Positions 32,683 to 41,381 are shown, counted from the first letter of the stretch. The stretch is DNA of 64,000 nt from Halorubrum salinarum (GCF_013267195.1 NZ_CP053941.1:1984001-2048000), one strand, 5' to 3'. Program-made: numbers and translations. Notes: generated by a model from the sequence alone, not told the origin.

Positions 32683-34002
32683 ATGGAGTTCCCCGAGCGA
32701 GCCGATGTCGACGGACTCATCGACCCGCAGCCGCTCCCGGAGTTCGCGCGGGTGCGGTACGAGCCGCGCACGGAGCGCCTCGACGACCCCGTCGGGGCGG
32801 CCCGGGAGTCGCTCGACGCGCTCGACCTCGACGGCCTCCCCGCGGGCGCGACCGTGGCGGTCGGGGTGGGCAGCCGCGGGATCGATCGCATCGACGAGGT
32901 CGCGGCTGGGATCGTCGACCGCCTCGACGAGCGCGGCTTCGACCCGGTCGTCGTGCCCGCGATGGGCAGCCACGGCGGCGCGACGCCCGAGGGGCAGCGC
33001 GAGGTGCTGGCGGCGCTCGGGATCACCGAGGAGAGCGTCGGCGCGCCGATCGACGCGCGCATGGCGGCGGCGGAGCTGGCGACGGCGTCCGTCGGCGACG
33101 CCGAGACGCCGGTGTACTTCGCCGAGACGGCGCTCGAAGCGGACGCGGTGCTCGTCGTGAACCGCGTGAAGGCCCACACCAACTTCACCGGGCCGATCGA
33201 GAGCGGGCTCGCGAAGATGACCGTCGTCGGGCTCGGCAAGCAGCGCGGCGCGAAGGCGTTCCACTCGACGGCGATCGCCGAGGGCTACGTCGAGACGCTG
33301 ACGGCGGCGCTCGACGTCATCGAGGAGGAGACCCCGATCGTCGGCGGCGTCGCGCTCGTCGAGAACTTCGAGGAGGAGATCGGTCACGTCGAGGGCGTCC
33401 CGGCGGGCTCGTTCCTCGACCGCGAGCCGGCGCTGTTAGAGCGCGCCTACGAGGAGATGCCGACGCTGCCGGTCGACGACGTCGACCTGCTGATCGTCGA
33501 CGAGATCGGGAAGGAGATCTCGGGCGCCGGCATGGACACGAACGTCATCGGTCGCTACCGCGTCCTCAACGCGCCCGACCCGGAGACGCCCGACATCGAC
33601 CTCATCTACGTCCGGGGCCTGACCGAGGCGACGAAGGGGAACGGCAACGGGATCGGGCTGGCGGACCTCACCCGGCGGGCCGCGGTCGACCAGCTGGACC
33701 TGAAGAAGACGTACGCGAACGCGCTCACGAGCGGCTCGCTCGCGAAGTCGAAGCTCCCCGTGGTCGCGCCGGACGACGAGTTCGCGCTCCGGACCGCGGC
33801 GGCCGCGCTGGGGGCGTACGACCCCGAGACCGCCCGGATCGTGTGGATCCGGAACACGCAGGAGCTCGGCGAGTTCCGGGTCTCCGACGCCGTAGTCGAT
33901 GATCTCCCCGAGGCCGCGGTCGTGACCGACCGCGAAACCGTAGCGTTCGACGCGGGGACGGCGGCGTTCGAGCCGGCGGCCGACGGCGACGCGGACGCGT
34001 AG
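32683..34002 (+). CDS. LarA-like nickel-dependent 2-hydroxyacid racemase/epimerase
   Basis: This 439-residue protein is slightly longer than LarA (424). Four residues line up with the lactate racemase active site: H97 (GSHGGATPEG), H165 (VKAHTNFTG), K178 (SGLAKMT) and H194 (KAFHSTA). The K178-H194 spacing is 16, identical to K184-H200 of LarA, and the H97-H165 spacing is 68 against 66. LarA relatives use the nickel-pincer nucleotide bound to the lysine and racemise lactate or malate or epimerise gluconate. Placed among sugar-acid dehydratases, it likely epimerises C2 of an aldonic acid or handles lactate. The larB/C/E cofactor genes are not in the window. Confidence 0.75.
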   Translation: MEFPERADVDGLIDPQPLPEFARVRYEPRTERLDDPVGAARESLDALDLDGLPAGATVAVGVGSRGIDRIDEVAAGIVDRLDERGFDPVVVPAMGSHGGATPEGQREVLAALGITEESVGAPIDARMAAAELATASVGDAETPVYFAETALEADAVLVVNRVKAHTNFTGPIESGLAKMTVVGLGKQRGAKAFHSTAIAEGYVETLTAALDVIEEETPIVGGVALVENFEEEIGHVEGVPAGSFLDREPALLERAYEEMPTLPVDDVDLLIVDEIGKEISGAGMDTNVIGRYRVLNAPDPETPDIDLIYVRGLTEATKGNGNGIGLADLTRRAAVDQLDLKKTYANALTSGSLAKSKLPVVAPDDEFALRTAAAALGAYDPETARIVWIRNTQELGEFRVSDAVVDDLPEAAVVTDRETVAFDAGTAAFEPAADGDADA

Positions 34003-34123
34003 CGGTCGCGTCGGTCGATCGAATCCCCTCGTCTCGCCCGGTCGAACCCGCCGCGTCGTCGCCTGAGACCGCCCGGTTGCCTGTAGGCAAACGTTTTCAC
34101 GCCGCACTCGGGATGGGTGAGAC

Positions 34124-34912
34124 ATGGACCTACAGATCGACGGGAACGCGGCGCTCGTCACCGCATCGTCCAGCGGGCTCGGCAAGGCATCGGCGAAGGT
34201 GCTCGCCCGCGAGGGCGTCGACGTCGTCATCAACGGCCGCGACGAGGAGCGGCTGGCGGACGCGAAAGACGAGGTCGAGGCCGTTGCGGCCGGCGAGGTC
34301 GTCGCCCACTCGGCTGACCTGACCGACGCGGACGAGGTCGCGGCGCTCGTGGAGGCGACCGTCGATGAGTTCGGCACGATCGACCACCTCGTGACGAGCG
34401 CCGGTGGCCCGCCCTCCGGCGCGTTCCTCGACACGGACGACGAGGACTGGCAGCACGCCTACGACCTGCTCGTGATGAGCGTCGTCCGACTGGCGCGGGA
34501 GTCGTACCCGTACCTCAAGGAGGGCGACGGCGGCACCATCGTCAACGTCACCTCCCGCAGCGTCAAGGAGGCCATCGACAGCCTCGTGCTGTCGAACTCC
34601 GTGCGGATGAGCGTCATCGGCTTGGAGAAGACCCTCTCGAAGGAGTTCGCCCCGGAGGTACGCGCGAACGCCGTCCTCCCGGGCCCCCACGAGACGAGCC
34701 GGATCCGGGACCTCGTCGAGGCCGCCGTCGAGCGCGGCGACTACGACTCCTACGAGGAGGGGCTCGACGACTGGGCGCAGAACCCGCTCGAACGCATCGG
34801 CGACCCGATGGAGCTCGGCAACACGGTCGCGTTCCTCTCGTCGCCGAAGTCCGGGTACGTCAACGGCACCGCCCTCCCGATCGACGGCGGCTCCACCGGA
34901 GCGAACCTATGA
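34124..34912 (+). CDS. Atypical short-chain dehydrogenase/reductase
   Basis: This 262-residue SDR has the NAD(P)-binding TASSSGLGKASAKVLAREG (about 14-32), NGRDEERL, LVTSAGGPPSG and C-terminal FLSSPKSGYVNGTALPIDGG motifs. The catalytic YxxxK is absent: the position reads LVLSNSVRMSVIGLEKTL, the pattern of the beta-ketoacyl-reductase-like subgroup with 'SNxxR'. It probably oxidises a 2-keto-3-deoxy acid or similar in this cluster, but its mechanism must differ from standard SDRs. Its stop overlaps the cupin start (ATGA). Confidence 0.88.
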   Translation: MDLQIDGNAALVTASSSGLGKASAKVLAREGVDVVINGRDEERLADAKDEVEAVAAGEVVAHSADLTDADEVAALVEATVDEFGTIDHLVTSAGGPPSGAFLDTDDEDWQHAYDLLVMSVVRLARESYPYLKEGDGGTIVNVTSRSVKEAIDSLVLSNSVRMSVIGLEKTLSKEFAPEVRANAVLPGPHETSRIRDLVEAAVERGDYDSYEEGLDDWAQNPLERIGDPMELGNTVAFLSSPKSGYVNGTALPIDGGSTGANL

Positions 34913-35256
34913 AGCCGGTGGCGTTCGACGAGGCGGAGACGTACGAGCCCGACGAGGGCTGGCGCCGCGTCTCGATGGCGGGCAGCAACCGGTTCTCCTT
35001 CGAGTGGTTCGAGAAGCCGCCGGGCCACAGCTCCCCGATGCACGACCACGAGAACGAGCAGGTCTGCCTCTGCCTGAAGGGCGAGCTCACCGTCGTCTCC
35101 GAGGACGACGAGGTCACGCTTCAGAAGAACGACTCCGTCCTGCTGGAGGCCAACGAGCCCCACAGGGTCGAGAACACCGGTGACGAGCGCGCGGTCGGCC
35201 TCGACGTGTTCGCGCCCGGGCGCTCGTTCGATTTCTGGACGGACCGGGAGGAGTGA
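34909..35256 (+). CDS. Cupin-domain protein
   Basis: This 115-residue single cupin barrel has motif 1 PPGHSSPMHDHENEQVCLCLKGELTV (about 38-63; the His-x-His-x3-Glu metal ligands are in MHDHENEQ) and motif 2 NDSVLLEANEPHRVEN (about 73-88). Translationally coupled to the SDR (ATGA). In such clusters cupins can be isomerases or sugar-binding accessory proteins; the sequence does not decide. Confidence 0.88.
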   Translation: MKPVAFDEAETYEPDEGWRRVSMAGSNRFSFEWFEKPPGHSSPMHDHENEQVCLCLKGELTVVSEDDEVTLQKNDSVLLEANEPHRVENTGDERAVGLDVFAPGRSFDFWTDREE

Positions 35257-35263
35257 TCGGTCG

Positions 35264-36085
35264 ATGAAGTACCTCGCGCGCACGGCGACCGGCGAGCCGC
35301 TCCTCGGCGACGACGAGGGGTACGTTCCGCTCGGCGCCGTCGAGCCCGACCTGGGCAGCGTCCGAGCGGCGCTCCCGCGGGCGGCCGCCGGTGGCCTTGG
35401 AGACCCGGCCGACGCGCCGGCGGCCCCCGTCCCGGCAGCGGACGTGTCGTTCGGCGCGCCCCTGGAGGCGTTCGGGAAGCTCTGGGGGATCGGCCTGAAC
35501 TACGAGGAGCACGCCGGCGACCTCGACGAGCAGCGCCCCGACGAGCCGGCGAGCTTCATGAAGCCGCGGTCGGTCCTGACGGGGCCCGGCGGCCCGATCC
35601 GGCTGCCTCCGGAGTCGCAGAGCGAGCGAGTGACAGCCGAGGCCGAGCTGGCGGTCGTGATGGGGCGGACGTGTCGGAACGTCGCCGAGGGCGACGTCGA
35701 CGACGTGGTCGCCGGCTTCCTCCCCGTGATCGACATGACCGCCGAGGACGTGCTCCAGCGGAACCCGCGGTTCCTCACGCGGGCGAAGAGCTACGACACG
35801 TTCCTCGTCCCCGGCGCCGCGCTCGCGGTGCCGGAGGCCCCCGTCGACCTGGAGGGGCTCTCCGTGCGGACGGAGGTCAACGGGGAGGTGCGGGCCGAAA
35901 ACGAGATCCGGAACATGCTGTTCCCGCCGGCGGAGATCGTCTCGTTCCACTCCGACGTGATGACGCTGGAGCCCGGCGACCTGTTCAGCACCGGGACGCC
36001 CGGCGCGGCGCCCATCTATCCCGGCGACGAGGTGCGGGCGGTCGTCGAGTCGATCGGGTCCGTCACCGCGCCGGTGACGCGGTAG
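35264..36085 (+). CDS. Fumarylacetoacetate hydrolase family protein
   Basis: This 273-residue protein has the FAH core: KLWGIGLNYEEHAGDL (about 70-85), PASFMKPRSVLTGPGGPI, the metal-binding AEAELAVVMGRTCRNV (E-x-E), DMTAEDVLQRNPRFLTRAKSYDTFLVPGA and LFSTGTPGAAPIYPGDEV. Family members in sugar catabolism cleave 2,4-diketo-3-deoxy acids to pyruvate plus lactate or glycolate. With the dehydratases and SDR next to it, this is the expected last step of a diketo-hydrolase pathway. It follows the cupin by 7 bp. Confidence 0.88.
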   Translation: MKYLARTATGEPLLGDDEGYVPLGAVEPDLGSVRAALPRAAAGGLGDPADAPAAPVPAADVSFGAPLEAFGKLWGIGLNYEEHAGDLDEQRPDEPASFMKPRSVLTGPGGPIRLPPESQSERVTAEAELAVVMGRTCRNVAEGDVDDVVAGFLPVIDMTAEDVLQRNPRFLTRAKSYDTFLVPGAALAVPEAPVDLEGLSVRTEVNGEVRAENEIRNMLFPPAEIVSFHSDVMTLEPGDLFSTGTPGAAPIYPGDEVRAVVESIGSVTAPVTR

Positions 36086-36136
36086 GCCGGCGAGCCGGCA
36101 GCTACTTTTATTACCTGCTTTCGGGTAGTGGCGGGT

Positions 36137-36565
36137 ATGTACCGGGTACTGCTGCCGGTCGGCGGAGAGTCCGAACACGCGCCGGCCGCCGCGGACGCGG
36201 TCGCGTCGCTCCCGAACGCCGCCGAGGAGGTCGAGGCGGTGCTGCTCAACGTCTACGAGGGGTTCGAGGTCAGCGGCGAGGGCGGCCGCGTCGACTCCGA
36301 GGACGTGTGGAACGAGGAGAACTTCCCCGAGGCCGTCGCGGCCGTCGAGGCGCGCTTGGAGGAGGCCGGGGTGGCGACGTCGAAGCGGCGCGAACACGGC
36401 GACCCCGCGGAGACGATCATCGAGGTCGCCGAGGAGCTTGACGTCGACAACATCACGATGAGCGGGCGGCGGCGGAGCCCGACCGGCAAGATGCTGTTCG
36501 GGAGCACGACGCAGTCGGTGCTGCTCGCGGCCGACCGACCGGTGACGGTCATCCTCGACGAGTAA
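36137..36565 (+). CDS. UspA-family universal stress protein
   Basis: This 142-residue protein begins MYRVLLPVGGESEHAPAAADAVASL and ends with the nucleotide-binding GRRRSPTGKMLFGSTTQSVLLAADRPVTVI (G-2x-G-9x-G-S/T type, about 109-138). TTTTATTA at 36106-36113 precedes the ATG by 24-31 bp. Usp proteins often sit with TRAP transporters and regulate uptake, as TeaD does, which fits the TRAP genes downstream. Confidence 0.9.
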   Translation: MYRVLLPVGGESEHAPAAADAVASLPNAAEEVEAVLLNVYEGFEVSGEGGRVDSEDVWNEENFPEAVAAVEARLEEAGVATSKRREHGDPAETIIEVAEELDVDNITMSGRRRSPTGKMLFGSTTQSVLLAADRPVTVILDE

Positions 36566-36738
36566 CCGGCGCCGGTACCGGGATCCCGACCGGTAATCGG
36601 ATCCGATACCGCCTCCCTCGACGGGTAACCCGTTCCGGCGACGTGTTTGCTGACGACCACTATAATGAATATTTCTTCGGTTTGAACTGAAATAAACAGA
36701 CACATTGTTAATGATCGACTGGGAGTACTCTGTTGAGT

Positions 36739-37848
36739 ATGTCCGAGAACTCAATCGATCGGCGTAAGTTCCTGTACGGTACCGGCGCGGTAGGCATCAC
36801 CGGACTCGCCGGCTGTTCCGGCGGCGGGGACGGCGGCGACGGGGGAGACGGCTCCGACGGCGGCGACGGCATGGACGGCGGAGACGGCGGCGACGGCGGC
36901 AGCCAGGACCTCTCGCTGCGCGTCGGCACGTCGGCCGGCGGGACGCAGGACGTCGGCCTGGCGGTCGAGCGCGCGGTGAGCCAGGAGAGCGACACGCTGA
37001 GCTACTCGACCATCGAGAGCCCGGGATACATCGGGACGATCCGCCGGATGGCGAACGACCAGTTCAACGCCGGCATCACCGACAACAACTCGCTGTCGAA
37101 GGCGCTCAGCGAGACGGGCGCGTTCGCGGAACAGCCCGTCGAGCGCATCCCGCAGTACGGCTTCTACGCGTTCCCGTACAGCATCTACGTCATCGCCCGC
37201 GACGGCACGGGGATCGAGACGTTCGACGACCTGGCCGGCGCGAACGTCTACCCGGCCGAGCCGGGGTACTCGACGCGCGCGACGACGCTCGACGTCTGGT
37301 CGCAGGACCCGACGGCGGACGTCTTCGATCAGATGAACATCCAGAACATGGGCGTCGACTCCGCGCCCGGCGCGATGGAGGAGGGGACCATCGACGCCAG
37401 CATCGCGTACGGGACGCCCGGCGTGCGGTACACCGGCTTCGTCCAGGAGATCGCCTCCCGCGTCGACATCCACTACGTCGAACCGACCGACGCGCTCATC
37501 GAGTCCGCCGAGTCGTACGACGGGGCCGGCACCGGCACCACGAGCTACGACGACTGGTCCATCGCGGGCACCGACATCGGCACAGACGAGGTGTTCCACT
37601 GGAACCTCGAGGTGAACTACACGTTCAACCCCGAGGCGAACCCGGACGCCGTCTACGAGCTGTGCCGCGTCGTCGACGAGCACAACGACACCGTCAACGA
37701 GGGCGAGGCGCAGTTCAACGACTTCGAGTCGACCTCCGACATGCTCGGCTCCGCCCGCGAGAACATCCCGGTCCACCGCGGCGCCGTCCAGTACTACCGG
37801 GACAACGACGCCTGGGACGACAGCCTGACCGAAGGCGAAAGCCCCTAA
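36739..37848 (+). CDS. TAXI-family TRAP transporter substrate-binding lipoprotein
   Basis: This 369-residue protein has a Tat lipoprotein signal (DRRKFLYGTGAVGITGLAGC), a Gly/Asp-rich linker built from GDGGDGG units (about 27-54), and a TAXI-type binding domain: LRVGTSAGGTQDVGLAVERAVSQ, NAGITDNNSLSKALSE, ETFDDLAGANVYPAEPGYSTRAT. It captures the solute outside the cell and delivers it to the membrane permease at 38004. TAXI ligands are often dicarboxylates or other organic acids; a sugar acid fits the island but is inference. Confidence 0.92.
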   Translation: MSENSIDRRKFLYGTGAVGITGLAGCSGGGDGGDGGDGSDGGDGMDGGDGGDGGSQDLSLRVGTSAGGTQDVGLAVERAVSQESDTLSYSTIESPGYIGTIRRMANDQFNAGITDNNSLSKALSETGAFAEQPVERIPQYGFYAFPYSIYVIARDGTGIETFDDLAGANVYPAEPGYSTRATTLDVWSQDPTADVFDQMNIQNMGVDSAPGAMEEGTIDASIAYGTPGVRYTGFVQEIASRVDIHYVEPTDALIESAESYDGAGTGTTSYDDWSIAGTDIGTDEVFHWNLEVNYTFNPEANPDAVYELCRVVDEHNDTVNEGEAQFNDFESTSDMLGSARENIPVHRGAVQYYRDNDAWDDSLTEGESP

Positions 37849-38003
37849 TCGGTCGGTAACCGGGCTTTCCTCTCCGTTCGCCGCGGTGTACCGATCAGTA
37901 ATTTAAAATCATCGAATACGTAACCGACAACTCAGACACCAACTATGACACTATCACTCACGTCCGGGCGACCGACCAGCCGCTCTGCGGTACAGCCGCG
38001 CCA

Positions 38004-39995
38004 ATGAGTACGGAAACGGCCTCGACGGACTCCGAGTCCGGACTCCTTCGGGGACTCGACGTCACCGTCACGGGGGCGGCGCTGCTGTTCTGGGCCGGCG
38101 TCCTCTACTGGGCGCAGACACAGGCGATCTCGCAGGTGCGGTTCGCGACCGCGTTCGTCGGCGGCATCCTGACCGTGTACGCGCTCAACGAGACGCGGCT
38201 CGCCATCTCGGACGGCGACTGGATCGACGGCGCCGTGCTGATCCCCGCGTCGCTCGCGCTGATGACCGCGTCGGCGTTCTTCGCGATCAACTTCCAGGAC
38301 GTGTACCTCCAGCGGCAGGGGTACGCGCTCGAACACGAGTACATGCTCGCGCGGCTCGTGATCCTCTCGCTGATGTACCTCACGTGGCGCGAGTTCGGCA
38401 ACGTGTTCCTCGGGCTCGTCTTCGCCGTGTTCGGGTACGCGATGTTCGGGAACCTCGTCCCCGGCGTGTTGGGCCACGCGGGGATGAACCAGGCGACGCT
38501 GCTCCAGGCGACGGTCACGGACCTGTACGGGTTCTACGGGAGCCTGACGCAGATCACGGCCTCGTGGATCGCGCCGTTCCTGCTGTACGCCGGGCTGCTG
38601 TTCGCGTACGGCGCGTTCGACCTGATCCTGCGCGTCGCCATCGTCGCCGCGAAGTACATCGAGTCGGGCATCGCCCAGACCGCGGTGCTCTCCTCGGCGG
38701 TCATCGGCTCGATCAACGGGTCGTACACCGCCAACGCCGCGATGACGGGGTCGTTCACCATCCCGACGATGCAGGAGGCCGGGATGAAGGGCCACCGCGC
38801 GGCGGGCATCGAGGCGGTCGCGTCCACCTCCGGGCAGGTGCTGCCGCCGGTGATGGGGGCGTCCGCGTTCGTGATGGCGTCGTACCTCGGGGTGCCGTAC
38901 CTCGACATCGTCGTCGCCGGCCTCGTCCCGGCCGCCATCCTGGTCGTCTCCATCTCCATCGCGGTCCACTACCTCGCCATCTCGGACTCCAGCAGCCAGG
39001 ACATGGAGTTCTCCGAGTTCTTCGACGAGACGCTCTCGACCGAGAAGAAGGTGTTCGAGGCCATCCGGTTCGGCGTCCCGTTCGGGATCCTCATCTACCT
39101 GCTCGGCATCGCGCAGTACACCGTGATGACCTCCGCGCTGTACACGGTGGTCGCGATGATGATCACGGGGACGCTCATGCCGCCGCTCCAGCGGGTCGTC
39201 GACAGCTCGGGCGTCAGCCCGGTCAGCGAACTCGTCACGCAGGTGAAAAACACCGTTCACGGGATCCGCCGTGGCGCGATCATCCTGGCGCCCATCGCGA
39301 TCATCCTCGTCGTCATCAGCGGTGTCGTGAACCTCTTCAGCACCACGGGGATCCCGGCGAAGATCGCGCTGCTGCTCATCAACATCTCGGGCGGCGTGCT
39401 GCTGTTCGCGGTGCTGCTCGGGATGGGGGTCGCCATCCTGATGGGAGTCGGCATGCCGACCGTGGCCGCCTACGTCATCGTGGCCATCCTCATCGTCCCG
39501 ACCTTCGTCTCCGACTTCAACGTCCCGGCGATCACCGCCCACTACACGATGTTCTACGCGGCGATCCTCGCGGGGATCACGCCGCCGGTGGCCACCGCGG
39601 CGGTGATAGCCGCGGGGATCGCGGAGGCGAACTTCTGGCGGACCTGCGGGGCGGCGATCCGGATCGCCGCGCCGCTTTTTATCCTGCCGGTCGCGTTCGT
39701 CTACAACCCCGGCCTGATCTCGATGGACGTGGGGCTGAACACGCTGTACGTCGGGCTGCTCGTCCTGCTCGGCGCGGTGACGATCATCTACGGGCTGAAC
39801 TACCCGTTCAAAATGCGCCCCGGTCGGAAGCTCGGCGCGCGAGCCCTGCTCGCGACGCTCGGCGTGCTGATCATGGTGTACCCGAGCAACGCCGCGAAGA
39901 TCGCCGGCATCGCGGTCTTCGCGGCCGTGTTCGTCGCGGAGAAGGTGATGATCCGCGGTCTCACGCTGCCGTTCGGCAGGGGGGCGAGCCAATGA
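38004..39995 (+). CDS. TRAP transporter fused 4TM/12TM permease
   Basis: This 663-residue membrane protein has about 16-18 helices: a small DctQ-like N-terminal part fused to the DctM-like large subunit, as is usual for TAXI systems. Recognisable segments are the SSAVIGSINGSYTANAAMTGSFTIPTMQEAGMKGHRAAGIEAVASTSGQVLPPVMGASAFVM region and VGMPTVAAYVIVA with FYAAILAGITPPVATAAVIAAGIAEANFWRTC. It is driven by ion gradients and works with the upstream lipoprotein. 155 bp separate them, so a separate promoter is possible. Confidence 0.93.
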   Translation: MSTETASTDSESGLLRGLDVTVTGAALLFWAGVLYWAQTQAISQVRFATAFVGGILTVYALNETRLAISDGDWIDGAVLIPASLALMTASAFFAINFQDVYLQRQGYALEHEYMLARLVILSLMYLTWREFGNVFLGLVFAVFGYAMFGNLVPGVLGHAGMNQATLLQATVTDLYGFYGSLTQITASWIAPFLLYAGLLFAYGAFDLILRVAIVAAKYIESGIAQTAVLSSAVIGSINGSYTANAAMTGSFTIPTMQEAGMKGHRAAGIEAVASTSGQVLPPVMGASAFVMASYLGVPYLDIVVAGLVPAAILVVSISIAVHYLAISDSSSQDMEFSEFFDETLSTEKKVFEAIRFGVPFGILIYLLGIAQYTVMTSALYTVVAMMITGTLMPPLQRVVDSSGVSPVSELVTQVKNTVHGIRRGAIILAPIAIILVVISGVVNLFSTTGIPAKIALLLINISGGVLLFAVLLGMGVAILMGVGMPTVAAYVIVAILIVPTFVSDFNVPAITAHYTMFYAAILAGITPPVATAAVIAAGIAEANFWRTCGAAIRIAAPLFILPVAFVYNPGLISMDVGLNTLYVGLLVLLGAVTIIYGLNYPFKMRPGRKLGARALLATLGVLIMVYPSNAAKIAGIAVFAAVFVAEKVMIRGLTLPFGRGASQ

Positions 39996-40225
39996 GCGAC
40001 GACGACTCCCCCGAGGCGGTCGCCGAGCAGTCGGCACAGCAGGCCGGCGGGCTCGACGAGATCATTCCGGAGCCGCTGCTGCCGGTGTGGAACCAGGTGG
40101 AGAAGGTCCAGGCGTTCCGCCGGACGCACGGCTCGAAGTACGTCGGCGCGCTCGAACTGCTCACCGCGCTCGCGCTCACCGGCGGCTACGTCTGGTGGCT
40201 GCTCATCTACCTCGAACTGCTGTGA
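39992..40225 (+). CDS. Small membrane protein coupled to the TRAP permease
   Basis: This 77-residue protein starts inside the permease stop (ATGA). Residues 1-50 are soluble and acidic (SDDDSPEAVAEQSAQQAGGLDEIIPEPLLPVWNQVEKVQAF) and 54-77 form one membrane helix ending at the C-terminus. Tight coupling suggests an accessory subunit of the transporter. No known family. Confidence 0.78.
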   Translation: MSDDDSPEAVAEQSAQQAGGLDEIIPEPLLPVWNQVEKVQAFRRTHGSKYVGALELLTALALTGGYVWWLLIYLELL

Positions 40226-40228
40226 GGC

Positions 40229-40265
40229 CGCGGGCGGCCCCCGGCCGCCGCGACTATTCTCTTTC
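40229..40265 (+). terminator. GC-rich hairpin with pyrimidine tail after the TRAP operon
   Basis: GGCGGCC (40233-40239) pairs with GGCCGCC (40243-40249) around CCC, followed by a T/C-rich tail. It is 4 bp past the last TRAP gene. Haloarchaeal termination signals are poorly defined, so this is tentative. Confidence 0.4.
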
Positions 40266-40463
40266 GTTCCCGTTCAAGCGCCCGCCGCGACGCTGCCCTT
40301 GACCCGTCGACAGTGATTGCCTCCGCTCGTCGAACGGCCGTCCGTCACGTCCGCTCGCTCGCACGGGCGGGACGCTCCCGAGCGTGCGCGAGAAACGGGT
40401 AACCGTCGGACAACGCGAGGGCGAGAACCTACCGCGAGGGAAACGCCGCGGGCGCGAACCGCG

Positions 40464-41381
40464 TCAGCGACCGCCGTCGGTCATCGCGACCGGCTCGTCG
40501 GCGTCGACGTCGGCCGGCGCCTCCGCCGCCGCGTCGTCGCTCGACGCGGGGTCGGTCGCGGCGTCGGTGACGCCGAACTCCGTCCAGAGCGTGGCGACGA
40601 CGACCGCGTACGCGACGAGGTCGTAGTGGACCGCGCCCTCGACGCCGGCGAACGCGACCAGCGTGCTGTACCCGTAGAGGGCGGCGACGCCCCCGACGAA
40701 CGCGGCCTCGTTGGTGAACCGCCCGTCGCGCGCCGCGGCGACCGCGCGGCGGATCGCGGGCGCGCAGGCGACGAGGAACGCGAGCCCGGACAGCGCGCCG
40801 AGGTTCACGAAGAAGTGAGTCGTCATCGAGGAGTCGAGGATCGACTGGAGGTACTGGACCGTCACGGGGTCGTAGAACAGCCACTCCACCCGGGTCGGGT
40901 ACAGCACCGCGATGTACGGCGTCGCGACCATCAGCCCGAAGAGGACCGCGACCGCGACGCGGGCCGACGCGAACTGCGCGGCCCGCCGCGCCTCGAACGC
41001 CTCGTCGCCGGGCGCGACGACGAGCCCGCACTCCGCCAACACCTCGCGGAGCGCCTCGCGCGACACCGACGGGTCGTGGTGGACGCCGACCGTCCCGTTG
41101 CGCCGGGTCGCCGAGGCGGCGCTGACGCCGTCGACGTCGCGGAGGACCGCCTCCACCAGCCCCTCGCGCCGGTCGGTGTCGATCCCCTCGACGGAGAACG
41201 TGTCGTGGTCGTGGTCCGCCGGCACGCGGGCGACCCGGGGGCCCGATCCGGCGGCGTCGCCCGCGGGCGCCTCGTCCCCGGGCGGGCCGCGCTCCCCGGC
41301 CGCGTCGGGGGCGTCGATTCCGCGTTCGCGGACCACGGCGTCGAGCGGCGTCTCGCCGCCGCGGTGGTCGTTGTCTCGCAT
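40464..41381 (-). CDS. HMA-like plus membrane region; P-type ATPase N-terminal half without the motor
   Basis: This 305-residue protein begins with an acidic linker, then a heavy-metal-associated-like fold (DTFSVEGIDTDRREGLVEAVLRDVDGVSAASATRRNGTVGVHHDPSVSREALREVLAECG, about 60-118) lacking the CxxC metal pair, then four or five helices (about 137-160, 190-212, 225-245, 250-272) arranged like the first helices of copper P-type ATPases (YIAVLYPTRVEWLFYDPVTVQ, SSMTTHFFVNLGALSGLAF). The actuator and DKTGT phosphorylation domains are absent. It may be a sensor or a metal-transport accessory; function unknown. Confidence 0.72.
   Translation of the reverse strand: MRDNDHRGGETPLDAVVRERGIDAPDAAGERGPPGDEAPAGDAAGSGPRVARVPADHDHDTFSVEGIDTDRREGLVEAVLRDVDGVSAASATRRNGTVGVHHDPSVSREALREVLAECGLVVAPGDEAFEARRAAQFASARVAVAVLFGLMVATPYIAVLYPTRVEWLFYDPVTVQYLQSILDSSMTTHFFVNLGALSGLAFLVACAPAIRRAVAAARDGRFTNEAAFVGGVAALYGYSTLVAFAGVEGAVHYDLVAYAVVVATLWTEFGVTDAATDPASSDDAAAEAPADVDADEPVAMTDGGR

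Noticed and set aside
30211..40225. Horizontally acquired island
   Set aside because: Codon use, acidity and promoter style match the flanks; no integrase, transposase or direct repeats border it.
40226..40463. A gene in the 238-bp gap after the TRAP operon
   Set aside because: Only a GC-rich hairpin and convergent tails are visible.
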